Below are positions 1 to 8,949 of a DNA stretch of 64,000 bases, piece by piece. The first letter of the stretch is position 1. The number at the start of each line of letters is the position of its first letter. Below the pieces are notes generated by a model. That model worked only from the letters and a program-made list of their open reading frames with translations, ran no database searches and was not told the DNA's origin. Position numbers and translations under genes: made by a program. Source of the DNA: an uncultured Arenicella sp. (GTDB lineage Bacteria; Pseudomonadota; Gammaproteobacteria; Arenicellales; Arenicellaceae); the NCBI GenBank assembly GCA_947499305.1, contig CANMNN010000005.1:1-64000 (forward strand), written 5' to 3'.

Positions 1-231
1 CGTCATACTCCTTTCTTCAAAGGTTACCGTCCACAATTCTACTTCCGTACAACTGACGTAACAGGTGCTTGTGAGTTGCCTGAGGGCGTTGAGATGGTAA
101 TGCCTGGCGATAACATCAAAATGAATGTTGAGCTAATTGCACCTATCGCGATGGAAGAAGGTCTTCGTTTTGCTATTCGTGAAGGCGGCCGTACAGTTGG
201 TGCAGGCGTTGTAGCCAAAATCAACTCTTAG
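1..231 (+). CDS. tuf: Elongation factor Tu, C-terminal part (5' end outside window)
   Basis: Only the last 76 codons are present. They are in frame from base 1 and end at a TAG at 229-231. The visible sequence is the EF-Tu C-terminal beta-barrel: [20 protein letters not shown] near the start, then a [14 protein letters not shown] stretch, ending [14 protein letters not shown]-Tu delivers aminoacyl-tRNA to the ribosome as a GTP complex. Its position just before rpsJ is the usual str-to-S10 operon junction. The GTPase domain lies outside the window, so nothing can be said of it. Confidence 0.97.
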   Translation, partial: RHTPFFKGYRPQFYFRTTDVTGACELPEGVEMVMPGDNIKMNVELIAPIAMEEGLRFAIREGGRTVGAGVVAKINS

Positions 232-239
232 GTGGCATC

Positions 240-336
240 TTTTGCTCTGACTCTTCGTTGTTGAAGAATTGGAAATGCTCACGTACTTCAGTACGCTCCG
301 CTTTCAAATTCTTCAACGCCTCGATTCAAAGCAAAA
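240..336. repeat. Large imperfect inverted repeat (family copy 1)
   Basis: Left arm 240-286 and right arm 291-336 enclose a four-base TTCA loop. The outer part (TTTTGCTCTGACTC against GATTCAAAGCAAAA) and the middle part (GTTGAAGAATT against AATTCTTCAAC) pair well, and so does the tip (CGTAC against GTACG). A short internal stretch around 275-280 does not pair. The element starts 8 bases after the tuf stop and could act as a transcript 3' end or insulator. A clear second copy lies at 11791-11889, sharing CTTCGTTG, AAATGCTCA and CGCTTT. Confidence 0.75.
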
Positions 337-372
337 TCTACTCGCCTAATTGGCGAAGTAGTTAGTTTTAAG

Positions 373-386
373 CTCGCTGAAGCGAG
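373..386. repeat. Short perfect hairpin in tuf-rpsJ gap
   Basis: CTCGCT at 373-378 and AGCGAG at 381-386 form a perfect 6-bp stem with a two-base loop. It resembles the hairpin at 419-434. No T-run follows, so it is not a classic terminator. Confidence 0.5.
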
Positions 387-418
387 TGAAAGTTAAATAA
401 AGGCAGCCCTGAGCCCAA

Positions 419-434
419 GCTTGCTAAAGCAAGC
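419..434. repeat. Second short perfect hairpin in tuf-rpsJ gap
   Basis: GCTTGC at 419-424 pairs perfectly with GCAAGC at 429-434 around a TAAA loop. It is the same design as the hairpin 40 bases upstream. Function unknown. Confidence 0.5.
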
Positions 435-502
435 GCCGGGTAAAAAGCTAATTATTTAACTGTTTGTTACCGACGAATCGAGCATTGCGTATTTACTTAG
501 TG

Positions 503-508
503 TACAAT
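503..508 (+). promoter_or_regulatory. Candidate -10 box of the S10 operon promoter
   Basis: TACAAT at 503-508 is followed by a GC-rich discriminator (GCGCGCC), as is typical of growth-rate-controlled ribosomal promoters. No good -35 lies at 16-18 bases: TTGCGT at 485-490 is only 12 away. The rest of the 384-base gap holds the inverted repeat and two hairpins described separately, then about 100 bases of leader. Confidence 0.45.
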
Positions 509-615
509 GCGCGCCTCGCGAAACGTTGGTGCTCGCAGTTGGGCAAGTTTTTAGAGCAAATTACTCGTTAATTGCGCAAGAAATTAGAAATATTTTATAA
601 GGTTATAGGTTAACT

Positions 616-933
616 ATGAGCGTCGAAAATCAAAAAATACGCATTCGGCTTAAAGCTTTCGATCACCGCATGATCGATCGTTCGGCACAAGAAATTGTTG
701 ACACAGCTAAGCGCACTGGCGCTGTTGTTTGTGGCCCAATTCCTTTGCCTACTCGTATTGAGCGTTTGACTCTTTTGCGTTCACCGCACGTGAACAAGAA
801 AGCGCGAGATCAATTCGAAGTACGTACACACAAGCGTATTGTCGATATCGTTGAGCCAACTGACAAAACTGTTGACGCACTTATGCGTCTTGATTTGGCA
901 GCCGGCGTCGACGTTGAAATTAAGGTTAACTAG
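616..933 (+). CDS. rpsJ: 30S ribosomal protein S10
   Basis: S10 (105 residues, usual about 103) binds the 16S rRNA 3' domain. As NusE it also joins NusB in transcription antitermination. The sequence [20 protein letters not shown] and the later [20 protein letters not shown] are diagnostic. The ATG has an AGG six bases upstream (607-609). This is the first gene of the S10 operon. Its stop codon lies at the edge of a 12-bp hairpin (933-961) that separates it from rplC. Confidence 0.99.
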   Translation: MSVENQKIRIRLKAFDHRMIDRSAQEIVDTAKRTGAVVCGPIPLPTRIERLTLLRSPHVNKKARDQFEVRTHKRIVDIVEPTDKTVDALMRLDLAAGVDVEIKVN

Positions 934-961
934 TACTTAGCTTGATAGGCAAGTTAAGTAC
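933..961 (+). promoter_or_regulatory. Intercistronic hairpin, rpsJ-rplC
   Basis: Twelve bases at 933-944 (GTACTTAGCTTG) pair with 950-961 (CAAGTTAAGTAC) around a five-base loop, with a single G-U pair. The stem begins on the last base of the rpsJ stop codon. No U-tract follows. It could protect or stall the mRNA between S10 and L3; that role is inference. Confidence 0.6.
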
Positions 962-993
962 CTCTGGCCACATACTTAAGAGTTGATAGAAAA

Positions 994-1635
994 ATGTCAC
1001 TTGGATTAATTGGACAAAAAATAGGCATGACGCGCGTCTTTCAAGAAGACGGTCGTTCAGTGCCTGTTACGGTTGTAGAAGTTGCAACAAACCGTGTCAC
1101 ACAAGTAAAAACAGTTGAAACTGACGGCTATGAAGCTGTTCAGGTTGCAAGCGGTGAACGCCGTGCGAACCGAGTTTCTAAGGCAATGGCTGGTCACTAC
1201 GCGAAAGCGAATGTTGCACCGGGCACCCGCCTTACAGAATTCCGCGTTTCAGCTGCTGAAGCAGAGCTAGAAGTTGGCTCTGAAGTTAATGTTGATCTGT
1301 TCGAAGCAGGCCAAAAAGTAGATGTTCAAGGCACTACAATCGGTAAAGGTTTTGCCGGTGGTATCAAGCGTTGGGGTTTCGGTGGTTTGCGCGCGACTCA
1401 CGGTGTTTCGATTTCGCATCGTTCACTTGGTTCAACAGGTCAGTGTCAAGACCCAGGCAAAGTCTTCAAAGGCAAGAAAATGGGCGGACACATGGGTGCA
1501 CGTAAGCGTACTCAGCAAGGCTTGGAAGTAGTTCGAGTAGACGCTGAGCGTAACGTTCTTTTAGTAAAGGGTTCTGTACCCGGCTCTAAAGGCGGTAGCG
1601 TGATCATCAAACCTTCTGTTAAAGCTAAGAAGTAG
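994..1635 (+). CDS. rplC: 50S ribosomal protein L3
   Basis: L3 (213 residues) is an early-assembly 23S rRNA binder reaching toward the peptidyl transferase centre. The start [20 protein letters not shown], the central [15 protein letters not shown] and [16 protein letters not shown] are the family's hallmark segments, and the length is normal. The intercistronic gap before it is 60 bases and largely taken up by a hairpin. It is followed 9 bases later by rplD. Confidence 0.99.
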   Translation: MSLGLIGQKIGMTRVFQEDGRSVPVTVVEVATNRVTQVKTVETDGYEAVQVASGERRANRVSKAMAGHYAKANVAPGTRLTEFRVSAAEAELEVGSEVNVDLFEAGQKVDVQGTTIGKGFAGGIKRWGFGGLRATHGVSISHRSLGSTGQCQDPGKVFKGKKMGGHMGARKRTQQGLEVVRVDAERNVLLVKGSVPGSKGGSVIIKPSVKAKK

Positions 1636-1644
1636 GGCGATATC

Positions 1645-2247
1645 ATGGAACTAAAACAAAATAACGGTTCAGCTTTGAACGTATCTGACGACGTGTTTGG
1701 CGCAGATTACAACGAAAACTTGATCCATCAAGCAGTAGTCGCTTATCAAGCGGGCGCTCGTCAAGGTACACGTGGCCAAAAGAACCGTTCTGCGGTTTCT
1801 GGTGGTGGTGCAAAGCCGTGGCGTCAAAAAGGTACTGGCCGAGCTCGTGCTGGTACTTCACGAAGCCCAATCTGGCGTGGTGGTGGTAAAACTTTCCCTG
1901 CCGTGACTCAAGACTTCTCACAAAAAATGAACCGCAAAGCATACCGCACTGCGATTCGTTCAATTTTGTCAGAGCTAGTACGTCAAGATCGCTTGATTGT
2001 TGCAGACGATTTCACAGTTGCTGAGCCTAAAACTAAGCAATTAGTAGCCAAAATGAACGATATGAAAATCGACGACGTTTTGGTAGTGACGCATGAGTTT
2101 GATGAAAACTTGGCGTTGGCATCTCGCAACTTGTATCACGTTGGTCTTATGGAAGCTGATGAGATCAACCCGGTCAGTCTTATCGGTTTCGAGAAAGTCA
2201 TTATGACTTCTGAAGCTGTTAAGCAAATCGAGGAGACTTTCGCATGA
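1645..2247 (+). CDS. rplD: 50S ribosomal protein L4
   Basis: L4 (200 residues) binds 23S rRNA; its long loop lines the exit tunnel. [19 protein letters not shown] and [20 protein letters not shown] are the loop signature. An AGGG lies about six bases before the ATG. The stop overlaps the rplW start by four bases (ATGA), so the two are translationally coupled. In E. coli L4 also represses its own operon; nothing here shows whether that holds, because the leader is different. Confidence 0.99.
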   Translation: MELKQNNGSALNVSDDVFGADYNENLIHQAVVAYQAGARQGTRGQKNRSAVSGGGAKPWRQKGTGRARAGTSRSPIWRGGGKTFPAVTQDFSQKMNRKAYRTAIRSILSELVRQDRLIVADDFTVAEPKTKQLVAKMNDMKIDDVLVVTHEFDENLALASRNLYHVGLMEADEINPVSLIGFEKVIMTSEAVKQIEETFA

Positions 2248-2558
2248 GCCAAAGCAAATTGACAAAAGACGAATTGTATCAAGTGCTAATTGCGCCTGTT
2301 GTTACTGAGAAAAGCACACGCGCCGCTGAATATCACGGCCAAGCTGTATTTCAAGTGGCAAATAGCGCGACACGTAACGACGTGAAAGCTGCAATTGAAC
2401 AAGCGTTCGACGTTGAAGTGGAGTCAGTAAAAATCCTAAACGTGAAGGGTAAAACTAAGCGTTTTGGTAAGTCACTAGGCAAGCGCAACGATCGTAAAAA
2501 AGCATACATCCGTTTGAAGGACGGCAGCGATATCGATTTCGCTGAGTTCCAAGCGTAA
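2244..2558 (+). CDS. rplW: 50S ribosomal protein L23
   Basis: L23 (104 residues) sits at the tunnel exit and docks SRP and trigger factor. Recognisable by [18 protein letters not shown] near the N terminus and the internal [20 protein letters not shown]. It starts inside the last codons of rplD (four-base overlap). Confidence 0.98.
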   Translation: MSQSKLTKDELYQVLIAPVVTEKSTRAAEYHGQAVFQVANSATRNDVKAAIEQAFDVEVESVKILNVKGKTKRFGKSLGKRNDRKKAYIRLKDGSDIDFAEFQA

Positions 2559-2584
2559 GTAGTAATTAAATAAGGTAAATTAAA

Positions 2585-3409
2585 ATGGCATTGGTAAAAT
2601 TAAAGCCTACCTCTCCGGGTCGTCGCGGCACAGTACGTGTTGTTAATCCCGATTTGCACAAAGGCGAGCCTCACAAGGCTTTGCTTGAGTCAAAGCGCGC
2701 GACGAACGGACGTAATAATGTAGGTCGCATCACTGTCCGTCATCGAGGTGGCGGTCATAAGCGTAAATATCGTGTTATAGATTTTCGTCGTAATAAGGAT
2801 GCAATCCCTGCAAAGGTTGAGCGTTTAGAGTATGACCCAAATCGAAGCGCACATTTAGCACTCTTGTTGTACGCCGACGGCGAACGTCGTTACATTCTTG
2901 CCCCCAAAGGCATTAAAGCTGGCGACTCAGTAATCTCTGGAATCGACGCGCCAATCGCAGCAGGTAACTGCTTGCCATTGCGTAACATCCCAGTTGGTTC
3001 AGTGATCCACAATGTTGAGTTAAAGCCTGGCAAAGGCGGGCAACTTGCACGTTCTGCAGGTACTTCAATCCAATTCGTTGGTAAAGAAGGTAAGTACGCT
3101 CAAATCCGTTTACGCTCTGGTGAGATGCGCAAGGTTCTTCTTGAATGTCGCGCAACCCTAGGCGAAGTAGGTAATTCAGAGCATTCTCTACGTAAGTTAG
3201 GTAAAGCAGGCGCGAAGCGCTGGCGTGGTATCCGCCCAACTGTTCGTGGTGTTGCTATGAACCCGGTTGATCACCCGCATGGTGGTGGTGAAGGTCGTAC
3301 ATCTGGTGGTCGTCATCCTGTATCACCAACTGGTGTGCCGACTAAGGGTTACCGTACTCGTTCAAACAAACGCAGCGATTCGATGATTATTCGTCGTCGC
3401 AAGAAATAG
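2585..3409 (+). CDS. rplB: 50S ribosomal protein L2
   Basis: L2 (274 residues) is needed for subunit association and peptidyl transfer. [20 protein letters not shown], the internal [18 protein letters not shown] and the C-terminal [20 protein letters not shown] carry the conserved glycine/histidine-rich loop near the peptidyl transferase centre. Length is normal and spacing to rpsS is 12 bases. Confidence 0.99.
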   Translation: MALVKLKPTSPGRRGTVRVVNPDLHKGEPHKALLESKRATNGRNNVGRITVRHRGGGHKRKYRVIDFRRNKDAIPAKVERLEYDPNRSAHLALLLYADGERRYILAPKGIKAGDSVISGIDAPIAAGNCLPLRNIPVGSVIHNVELKPGKGGQLARSAGTSIQFVGKEGKYAQIRLRSGEMRKVLLECRATLGEVGNSEHSLRKLGKAGAKRWRGIRPTVRGVAMNPVDHPHGGGEGRTSGGRHPVSPTGVPTKGYRTRSNKRSDSMIIRRRKK

Positions 3410-3421
3410 GGGAACTAGCTA

Positions 3422-3694
3422 ATGGCACGTTCAATTAAAAAAGGCCCATTCGTAGATCATCACCTATGGGCAAAAGTTGAGAAGGCTGTTGCGGCGAGTG
3501 ATCGCAAGCCTATCAAAACTTGGTCACGTCGTAGCATGATCATGCCGGAATTTGTCGGTCTGACTATTGCTGTACATAACGGTCGTCAGCACGTTCCTGT
3601 GTTGATTTCAGAAAATATGGTCGGTCACAAGTTGGGTGAGTTTTCTCCAACGCGTACTTTTAAAGGCCATATTGCTGATAAGAAAGGTCGATAG
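3422..3694 (+). CDS. rpsS: 30S ribosomal protein S19
   Basis: S19 (90 residues, usual 91-93) lies in the 30S head and pairs with S13. [20 protein letters not shown] and [20 protein letters not shown] are signature segments. A GGGGAACTAGCTA leader places a purine-rich SD upstream of the ATG. It sits tightly packed between rplB and rplV. Confidence 0.98.
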   Translation: MARSIKKGPFVDHHLWAKVEKAVAASDRKPIKTWSRRSMIMPEFVGLTIAVHNGRQHVPVLISENMVGHKLGEFSPTRTFKGHIADKKGR

Positions 3695-3705
3695 AGGTAA
3701 CTACA

Positions 3706-4050
3706 ATGCAAGTTAAAGCTACTGCGAAAAACGTTCGCATCTCGCCACAAAAGGCTCGCTTAGCAGTGGATCAAATCCGCGGTAAGTCAGTTGCACGTGC
3801 GCTTGAGATTCTTTCTTTCGGTGAGACCAAAGCGTCAAGCCTAGTATTGAAAACACTTGAGTCGGCTATCGCCAATGCTGAGCACAACGAAAGTGCAGAC
3901 ATCGATGAGTTGTTTGTATCTAAGTGCTTCGTTGATGAAGGTCCAACTATGAAACGTATGCGTCCTCGTGCAAAAGGTCGAGCGTTCGGAATTTTGAAAC
4001 GCTCTAGCCACATTACTGTGTCTGTAAGCGACGAACTGGGAGGCCACTAA
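3706..4050 (+). CDS. rplV: 50S ribosomal protein L22
   Basis: L22 (114 residues) binds all 23S domains and its hairpin forms the tunnel constriction. Diagnostic are [20 protein letters not shown] and the C-terminal [15 protein letters not shown] followed by KRSSHITV. The stop is one base before the rpsC ATG. Confidence 0.98.
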   Translation: MQVKATAKNVRISPQKARLAVDQIRGKSVARALEILSFGETKASSLVLKTLESAIANAEHNESADIDELFVSKCFVDEGPTMKRMRPRAKGRAFGILKRSSHITVSVSDELGGH

Positions 4051-4051
4051 G

Positions 4052-4726
4052 ATGGGTCAAAAAGTACATCCTAATGGTATGCGTTTAGGCATTGTTAAAG
4101 ATCACAATGCAAAATGGTTTGCTGATAAAACTGACTACGCTAAGTTCCTAATTCAAGACTTGAAGGTTCGTGAGTTCCTTGAAAAGAAATTGAAGAACGC
4201 TGCGGTAAGTGACATTACGATTGAGCGCCCTGCGCAAAACATCAACGTGATTATCCATACTGCGCGCCCAGGTATCGTAATTGGTAAGAAAGGTGAAGAC
4301 ATCGATCGTATGCGTAAAGCAATTGCGGCGATGACTGGCCTACCTACACAAGTATCGGTTGAAGAAATTCGCAAGCCAGAGACAGATTCTCAGCTAGTTG
4401 CTGATGGTATCTGCCAACAGCTAGAAAAACGCGTAATGTTCCGTCGTGCGATGAAACGTTCTGTTCAATCAGCCATGCGTGCTGGTGCTCAAGGCGTAAA
4501 GGTAATGATCTCGGGTCGTTTGAATGGTGCTGAAATTGCTCGTTCAGAATGGTACCGCGAAGGTCGCGTACCACTTCACACACTGCGTGCTGATATTGAT
4601 TATGCAACCAGCGAAGCATTGACTACTTACGGCATCATTGGTGTCAAAGTGTGGATCTTCAAAGGCGAGATTTTCCAACCTGTTAACAGTGTAGCGTCAG
4701 ACGACAGTGCTACGCCTGCAGCTTAA
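4052..4726 (+). CDS. rpsC: 30S ribosomal protein S3
   Basis: S3 (224 residues) forms part of the mRNA entry channel and its helicase activity. It opens [20 protein letters not shown], has a type-2 KH domain with the GxxG loop in [18 protein letters not shown], and the C-terminal domain [20 protein letters not shown]. The last dozen residues are a variable acidic and alanine-rich tail, as usual for the family. Confidence 0.99.
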   Translation: MGQKVHPNGMRLGIVKDHNAKWFADKTDYAKFLIQDLKVREFLEKKLKNAAVSDITIERPAQNINVIIHTARPGIVIGKKGEDIDRMRKAIAAMTGLPTQVSVEEIRKPETDSQLVADGICQQLEKRVMFRRAMKRSVQSAMRAGAQGVKVMISGRLNGAEIARSEWYREGRVPLHTLRADIDYATSEALTTYGIIGVKVWIFKGEIFQPVNSVASDDSATPAA

Positions 4727-4755
4727 TTGCTCGCAGAGTATAGAGGTAGATAAAA

Positions 4756-5172
4756 ATGTTATTACCAAAACGTACCAAATTCCGCAAAGCGCACAAAGGG
4801 CGTAACCGCGGATTAGCCACCACTGGTAACAAGGTGAGCTTCGGTGAATTCGGTTTGCAATCAACAACACGTGGTCGTATGACGTCACGTCAAATTGAAG
4901 CAGCACGTCGAACAATTACTCGTCACATTAAACGTGGCGGTCGTGTTTGGATTCGTGTTTTCCCAGACAAGCCGATTTCTAAAAAACCATTAGAAGTTCG
5001 AATGGGTAAAGGTAAAGGTAACCCTGAATTTTGGGTTATGGAAGTTAAGCCAGGTCAAATGTTATATGAGTTGCAAGGTGTAAGCGAAGAGCTAGCACGT
5101 GAAGCGTTCACTCTAGCCGCTGCCAAACTTCCGTTTAAATGTAAATTTGTTAAGCGTCAGGTAGGTGAGTAA
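4756..5172 (+). CDS. rplP: 50S ribosomal protein L16
   Basis: L16 (138 residues, usual 136-137) organises the A-site tRNA pocket. [20 protein letters not shown], then [20 protein letters not shown] and the C-terminal [15 protein letters not shown] are typical. A gap of 29 bases separates it from rpsC. Its TAA overlaps the rpmC ATG by one base (TAATG). Confidence 0.99.
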   Translation: MLLPKRTKFRKAHKGRNRGLATTGNKVSFGEFGLQSTTRGRMTSRQIEAARRTITRHIKRGGRVWIRVFPDKPISKKPLEVRMGKGKGNPEFWVMEVKPGQMLYELQGVSEELAREAFTLAAAKLPFKCKFVKRQVGE

Positions 5173-5387
5173 TGGCTACTGAATCAAGAGCCGCGGAATT
5201 ACGCGCAAAGTCAGCTACTGAGCTGAAAGACGAATTAGTTGAGCTTCGTAAAGAAGAATTCAGCCTTCGTATGAAAAGAGGTACTGGTACACTTTCGGAT
5301 ACGTCACGTTTCAAAAAGATTCGTCGTGAAGTAGCTCGTATCAAGACTATCCTAAACGAGCAAGCTGCTGCAGCTGCTCAAAGTTAG
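5172..5387 (+). CDS. rpmC: 50S ribosomal protein L29
   Basis: L29 (71 residues, usual about 63) sits beside L23 near the tunnel exit. The core [20 protein letters not shown] and the following [20 protein letters not shown] are characteristic. A short N-terminal lead and an alanine-rich tail explain the extra length. One-base overlap with rplP. Confidence 0.96.
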   Translation: MATESRAAELRAKSATELKDELVELRKEEFSLRMKRGTGTLSDTSRFKKIRREVARIKTILNEQAAAAAQS

Positions 5388-5398
5388 AGGTTATTGAA

Positions 5399-5662
5399 AT
5401 GACTGAAAATACTGGCGCTCGTAGCGTAGAAGGCAAAGTGGTAAGCAACAAAGGCGAAAAAACTATCTCAGTGATGGTTGAGCGTCGCGAGAAGCACCCT
5501 TTGTACGGTAAGTACATTCGCAAATCGACTAAGTTCTTAGCGCACGACGAAGCAAATGAGTGTGGTGAAGGCGATACGGTTGTAATCGAAGAATGTCGCC
5601 CGCTTTCTAAGAACAAGTCATGGCGTTTAGTTAAGGTTGTTGAAAAAGCAGTAATTGCTTAG
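5399..5662 (+). CDS. rpsQ: 30S ribosomal protein S17
   Basis: S17 (87 residues) is a primary 16S rRNA binder with an OB fold. [20 protein letters not shown] then [19 protein letters not shown] and a [20 protein letters not shown] end match the family closely. It lies 11 bases after rpmC. The next gene, rplN, is 56 bases away, where in E. coli the spc operon begins. Confidence 0.98.
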   Translation: MTENTGARSVEGKVVSNKGEKTISVMVERREKHPLYGKYIRKSTKFLAHDEANECGEGDTVVIEECRPLSKNKSWRLVKVVEKAVIA

Positions 5663-5718
5663 TCAACCCTTTAACTTTCCATAAGAATTTAAGCACTGAA
5701 TAGAATTGGAGTAACCCC

Positions 5719-6087
5719 ATGATTCAAATGCAAAGTATTTTAGAAGTAGCTGATAACAGCGGTGCGCGTAAAGTTATGTGTATCAAGGTTCTCGGTGGCT
5801 CTAAGCGACGTTACGCTGGCATCGGCGACGTTATTAAAGTGAGTGTTCGAGAAGCACTTCCTAACTCACGTGTTAAGAAAGGTGCTGTGTATGACGCAGT
5901 TATCGTTCGCACTCGTAAAGGCGTTCGTCGTCCAGATGGGTCTGTGATCCGTTTCGACAAAAACGCTGCGGTTATCTTGAACGCATCAAGACAGCCAATG
6001 GGTACTCGTATCTTTGGCCCAGTAACTCGTGAGTTACGTGGCGACAACTTTATGAAGATCGTTTCACTAGCACCTGAAGTGCTTTAA
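5719..6087 (+). CDS. rplN: 50S ribosomal protein L14
   Basis: L14 (122 residues, exactly standard) contacts 16S rRNA in an intersubunit bridge. [20 protein letters not shown] and the C-terminal [20 protein letters not shown] are invariant-type segments. A GGAG lies about eight bases before the ATG. I see no separate promoter in the 56-base gap upstream, so spc genes are probably cotranscribed with the S10 genes. Confidence 0.99.
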   Translation: MIQMQSILEVADNSGARKVMCIKVLGGSKRRYAGIGDVIKVSVREALPNSRVKKGAVYDAVIVRTRKGVRRPDGSVIRFDKNAAVILNASRQPMGTRIFGPVTRELRGDNFMKIVSLAPEVL

Positions 6088-6110
6088 ACGACTCAGAATA
6101 GGTCAAGACA

Positions 6111-6425
6111 ATGAACAAGATTAAAAAAGGCGATCAAGTGATCGTGATCAGCGGTCGCGATAAAGGCAAAACTGGAGAAATTCTTCAGATTTTGGATGAC
6201 GGGCGCGCGTTGGTAAACGATATTCAGTTGGTAAAAAAGCACGTTAAAGCTAACCCTATGGCGGGCGTAACGGGCGGCATCATCTCTAAAGAGGCGCCAA
6301 TCCAACTTTCTAACGTTGCTCTATTGAATCCTAAGACTAACAAAGCGGACAAAGTTCGCATTGAAGGCGAAGGCAAAGATAAGCACCGTGTATTCAAATC
6401 TGATGGAAGTAAGGTAGACGCGTAA
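6111..6425 (+). CDS. rplX: 50S ribosomal protein L24
   Basis: L24 (104 residues) is an assembly initiator at the 23S 5' end. The KOW motif is visible in KKGDQVIVISGRDKGKTGEI, and the central NDIQLVKKHVKANPM is conserved. Length and place in the spc operon are standard. Confidence 0.98.
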   Translation: MNKIKKGDQVIVISGRDKGKTGEILQILDDGRALVNDIQLVKKHVKANPMAGVTGGIISKEAPIQLSNVALLNPKTNKADKVRIEGEGKDKHRVFKSDGSKVDA

Positions 6426-6458
6426 GCGCCCTTATTTCTTTCAAACAGGTAAAGAACA

Positions 6459-7001
6459 ATGAATAGAATGCAAGAACATTACGTGAAGAACGTAGTTCCA
6501 CAATTGCAAGAGAAGTTCCAATTTTCAAGTGCAATGCAGATCCCACGTATCACCATGATCTCAATCAACATGGGTTTGGGCGAAGCAGTTGGTAACAAGA
6601 AAATTATCGAAAGCGCAGTTAAAGATCTGGAGCAAATCTGTGGTCAAAAGCCAGTGGTTACTTTGGCGCGTAAATCAGTTGCGGGCTTTAAGATCCGTGA
6701 TGGTTGGCCAATTGGCGCGAAGGTAAACCTTCGTCGTGATCGTATGTATGAGTTCTTTGATCGCTTGGTTACTGTTGCGATTCCTCGTATTCGTGACTTT
6801 CGTGGTTTGAATCTAAAGTCATTCGACGGCCGTGGTAACTACACATTCGGTTTGAAAGAACAGATCGTGTTCCCAGAAATCGAGTATGACAAAGTTGACG
6901 CTCTTCGCGGTATGGATATTACTATCACTACAAGTGCGGCAAATAACGAGGAAGCAGAGGCGCTATTACGCGGCTTTAACTTTCCTCTTAAGACTAAATA
7001 G
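6459..7001 (+). CDS. rplE: 50S ribosomal protein L5
   Basis: L5 (180 residues) binds 5S rRNA and contacts P-site tRNA. Visible motifs are [40 protein letters not shown] (the P-site loop) and [20 protein letters not shown]. Normal length; 15 bases to rpsN. Confidence 0.99.
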   Translation: MNRMQEHYVKNVVPQLQEKFQFSSAMQIPRITMISINMGLGEAVGNKKIIESAVKDLEQICGQKPVVTLARKSVAGFKIRDGWPIGAKVNLRRDRMYEFFDRLVTVAIPRIRDFRGLNLKSFDGRGNYTFGLKEQIVFPEIEYDKVDALRGMDITITTSAANNEEAEALLRGFNFPLKTK

Positions 7002-7016
7002 AAAGAGAATAGAGAC

Positions 7017-7322
7017 ATGGCTAAGAAATCTATGATCGCTCGTGACGTTAAGCGCACGAAATTGAACAACCGCTTTCAAGCACGTCGTGATGAGCTAAAG
7101 GCAGTTGTAAGCAACCCAGAAGTCGAATACGACGAAAAATGGGAAGCGATGTTGGCATTGCAAAAGTTGCCACGTGACTCAGGAAAAACTCGTCAGCGTA
7201 ACCGTTGCAGTTTGACTGGCCGTCCACATGGTTACTATCGTAAGTTCGGTCTTAGCCGTAACAAGCTTCGCGAAGTAATCCTTAAAGGCCAAGCGCCAGG
7301 TGTAGTGAAAGCGAGCTGGTAA
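7017..7322 (+). CDS. rpsN: 30S ribosomal protein S14 (long, zinc-free type)
   Basis: S14 (101 residues) sits in the 30S head. [20 protein letters not shown] and the C-terminal [20 protein letters not shown] identify it. There is a single cysteine (RNRCSLTG), so it is the long form lacking the four-cysteine zinc site. Followed by an 87-base gap before rpsH. Confidence 0.98.
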   Translation: MAKKSMIARDVKRTKLNNRFQARRDELKAVVSNPEVEYDEKWEAMLALQKLPRDSGKTRQRNRCSLTGRPHGYYRKFGLSRNKLREVILKGQAPGVVKASW

Positions 7323-7409
7323 GTTCGAACTCCACAACATTTAGTACAGCTGCCCAAAACGCGTGCGCGAGTAAGCAGCCCAATAGTTTAGAAAAAACGG
7401 TACACCATT

Positions 7410-7802
7410 ATGATGACTGACCCAATCGCGGATCTACTAACTCGTATCCGCAATGCGCATCACGCTGAAAAAATCTCATTGACCATGCCTGGCTCAAAGA
7501 TCAAAGCAGCGATTGCAAAAGTTTTAAAAGAAGAAGGCTACATCGAAGATTTCAGCACAGCTGTTGAAGACAAGAAGCCATCTTTGACAATTAAATTGAA
7601 ATACTTTGAAGGCGCTCCAGTGATCGAGCAGATTCAACGTGAAAGCAAGCCTGGTCTTCGTGTTTATAAAAGCGCTGAAGAGCTACCGAAAGTGAATGGT
7701 GGTTTAGGTGTTGCAATTATCTCTACTAGTAAAGGCATTATGACCGACCGTGCAGCACGCGCTGCGGGTGTTGGTGGTGAAGTTCTTTGTAGCGTTAGCT
7801 AG
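7410..7802 (+). CDS. rpsH: 30S ribosomal protein S8
   Basis: S8 (130 residues) is a primary 16S binder and, in E. coli, the translational repressor of the spc operon through the rplE region. [20 protein letters not shown] and the C-terminal [20 protein letters not shown] are diagnostic. Two ATGs lie in tandem (7410 and 7413); the second gives the usual MTDPIAD start. The gaps on both sides (87 and 222 bases) are long for this operon. Confidence 0.98.
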   Translation: MMTDPIADLLTRIRNAHHAEKISLTMPGSKIKAAIAKVLKEEGYIEDFSTAVEDKKPSLTIKLKYFEGAPVIEQIQRESKPGLRVYKSAEELPKVNGGLGVAIISTSKGIMTDRAARAAGVGGEVLCSVS

Positions 7803-8024
7803 AGAGCGTAATTATTAGAACAAGCGCACTAATAAATTAGTCGCACTTGTTTTAACAAATGGCTGTAGTAACACTCCAATAGCTGTTAGTATTGCCGCCC
7901 TTCGAGGCTCTGCTTCGAAATAGCATTAAAGGCTCCGCTTTGTCGGGGTCTTTAGCGCAACTGTAGTAAATGAATTAAGTAAGCTGAGGCATGGTGCCAA
8001 AGCTGCATTAATAGAGAAAATAGA
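7803..8024 (+). promoter_or_regulatory. Long structured gap between rpsH and rplF
   Basis: This 222-base gap is much longer than others in the operon. It contains a -10-like TAGTAT at 7887-7892 with only a weak -35 (TGTAGT 7864-7869). It also has an imperfect hairpin at 7926-7951 (AAAGGCTCCG against CGGGGTCTTT) and a small TTCGA/TCGAA pair around 7902-7919. An internal promoter or mRNA processing site would fit. No ORF is present. Confidence 0.35.
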
Positions 8025-8558
8025 ATGTCTAGAATTGCAAACGCACCTGTCAGTTTGCCAAGCGGTGTCGATGTGACACTAAATGGCCAATTGGTTAAGG
8101 TGAAAGGCGCGAAAGGCGAGCTAGAGTGGAATGTCCACGAGCTCGTATCAGTAGCGCAAGAAGATGCGACTATCAAAGTTGCTGCCAACGAGAAGAGCAA
8201 AAGTGCGATTGCACTTGCCGGCACTACCCGCGCTCTTATCAATAACATGGTTACTGGCGTTTCAGCCGGCTTCGAGAAGAAGTTAACTATTATTGGTGTC
8301 GGTTATCGTGCACAAGCACAAGGTCAAAAATTGAACCTTACACTTGGTTTCTCACACCCTGTAGTTTATGAAGTGCGTGATGGCATTACTGTAACTACTC
8401 CTAGCAACACAGAAATTGTTGTTACTGGTATCGACAAGCAAAAAGTCGGTCAAGTTGCTGCTGAGATCCGCGCATACCGTAAACCTGAGCCTTATAAAGG
8501 TAAGGGCGTACGCTATTCAGATGAATATGTATTGCGCAAGCAAGCTAAGAAGAAGTAA
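8025..8558 (+). CDS. rplF: 50S ribosomal protein L6
   Basis: L6 (177 residues) has two repeated domains near the factor-binding site. MSRIANAPVSLPSGVDVTLN and the C-terminal PEPYKGKGVRYSDEYVLRKQ are the classic ends. The start is supported by AGAAAATAGA before the ATG. It follows the unusual 222-base gap. Confidence 0.99.
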   Translation: MSRIANAPVSLPSGVDVTLNGQLVKVKGAKGELEWNVHELVSVAQEDATIKVAANEKSKSAIALAGTTRALINNMVTGVSAGFEKKLTIIGVGYRAQAQGQKLNLTLGFSHPVVYEVRDGITVTTPSNTEIVVTGIDKQKVGQVAAEIRAYRKPEPYKGKGVRYSDEYVLRKQAKKK

Positions 8559-8570
8559 GGGGAGTCTAAG

Positions 8571-8927
8571 ATGAAAGATAAAAAACAAGCTCGTCTACGT
8601 CGCGCTAAGAAATTACGTGCCAAGATTGCTCGACAAGGCGTTAGCCGTTTGAGCGTTCACCGCACTTCACAGCACATCTACGCGCAAGTGATTGATGAAA
8701 CTGGTGGCAAAGTATTGGCGGCAACGTCTACTTTAGACGCTGGCATCAAGAAAGAAGCGAAGAACACAAGTAACTGTGATGCAGCAGCATTGGTAGGCAA
8801 GCAAATTGCTGAACTTGCTAAGAAAGCGGGCGTTGAGTCAGTTGCATTCGATCGATCTGGTTTTCGTTACCACGGTCGCGTAAAAGCACTTGCTGAAGCC
8901 GCTCGCGAAGCTGGCCTCAAGCTGTAA
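8571..8927 (+). CDS. rplR: 50S ribosomal protein L18
   Basis: L18 (118 residues) carries 5S rRNA into the central protuberance. [20 protein letters not shown] and the C-terminal [20 protein letters not shown] are typical. A GGGGAG sits just upstream of the ATG. Twelve bases after rplF. Confidence 0.98.
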   Translation: MKDKKQARLRRAKKLRAKIARQGVSRLSVHRTSQHIYAQVIDETGGKVLAATSTLDAGIKKEAKNTSNCDAAALVGKQIAELAKKAGVESVAFDRSGFRYHGRVKALAEAAREAGLKL

Positions 8928-8949
8928 CGGTTAACCAGGAGATATAATC

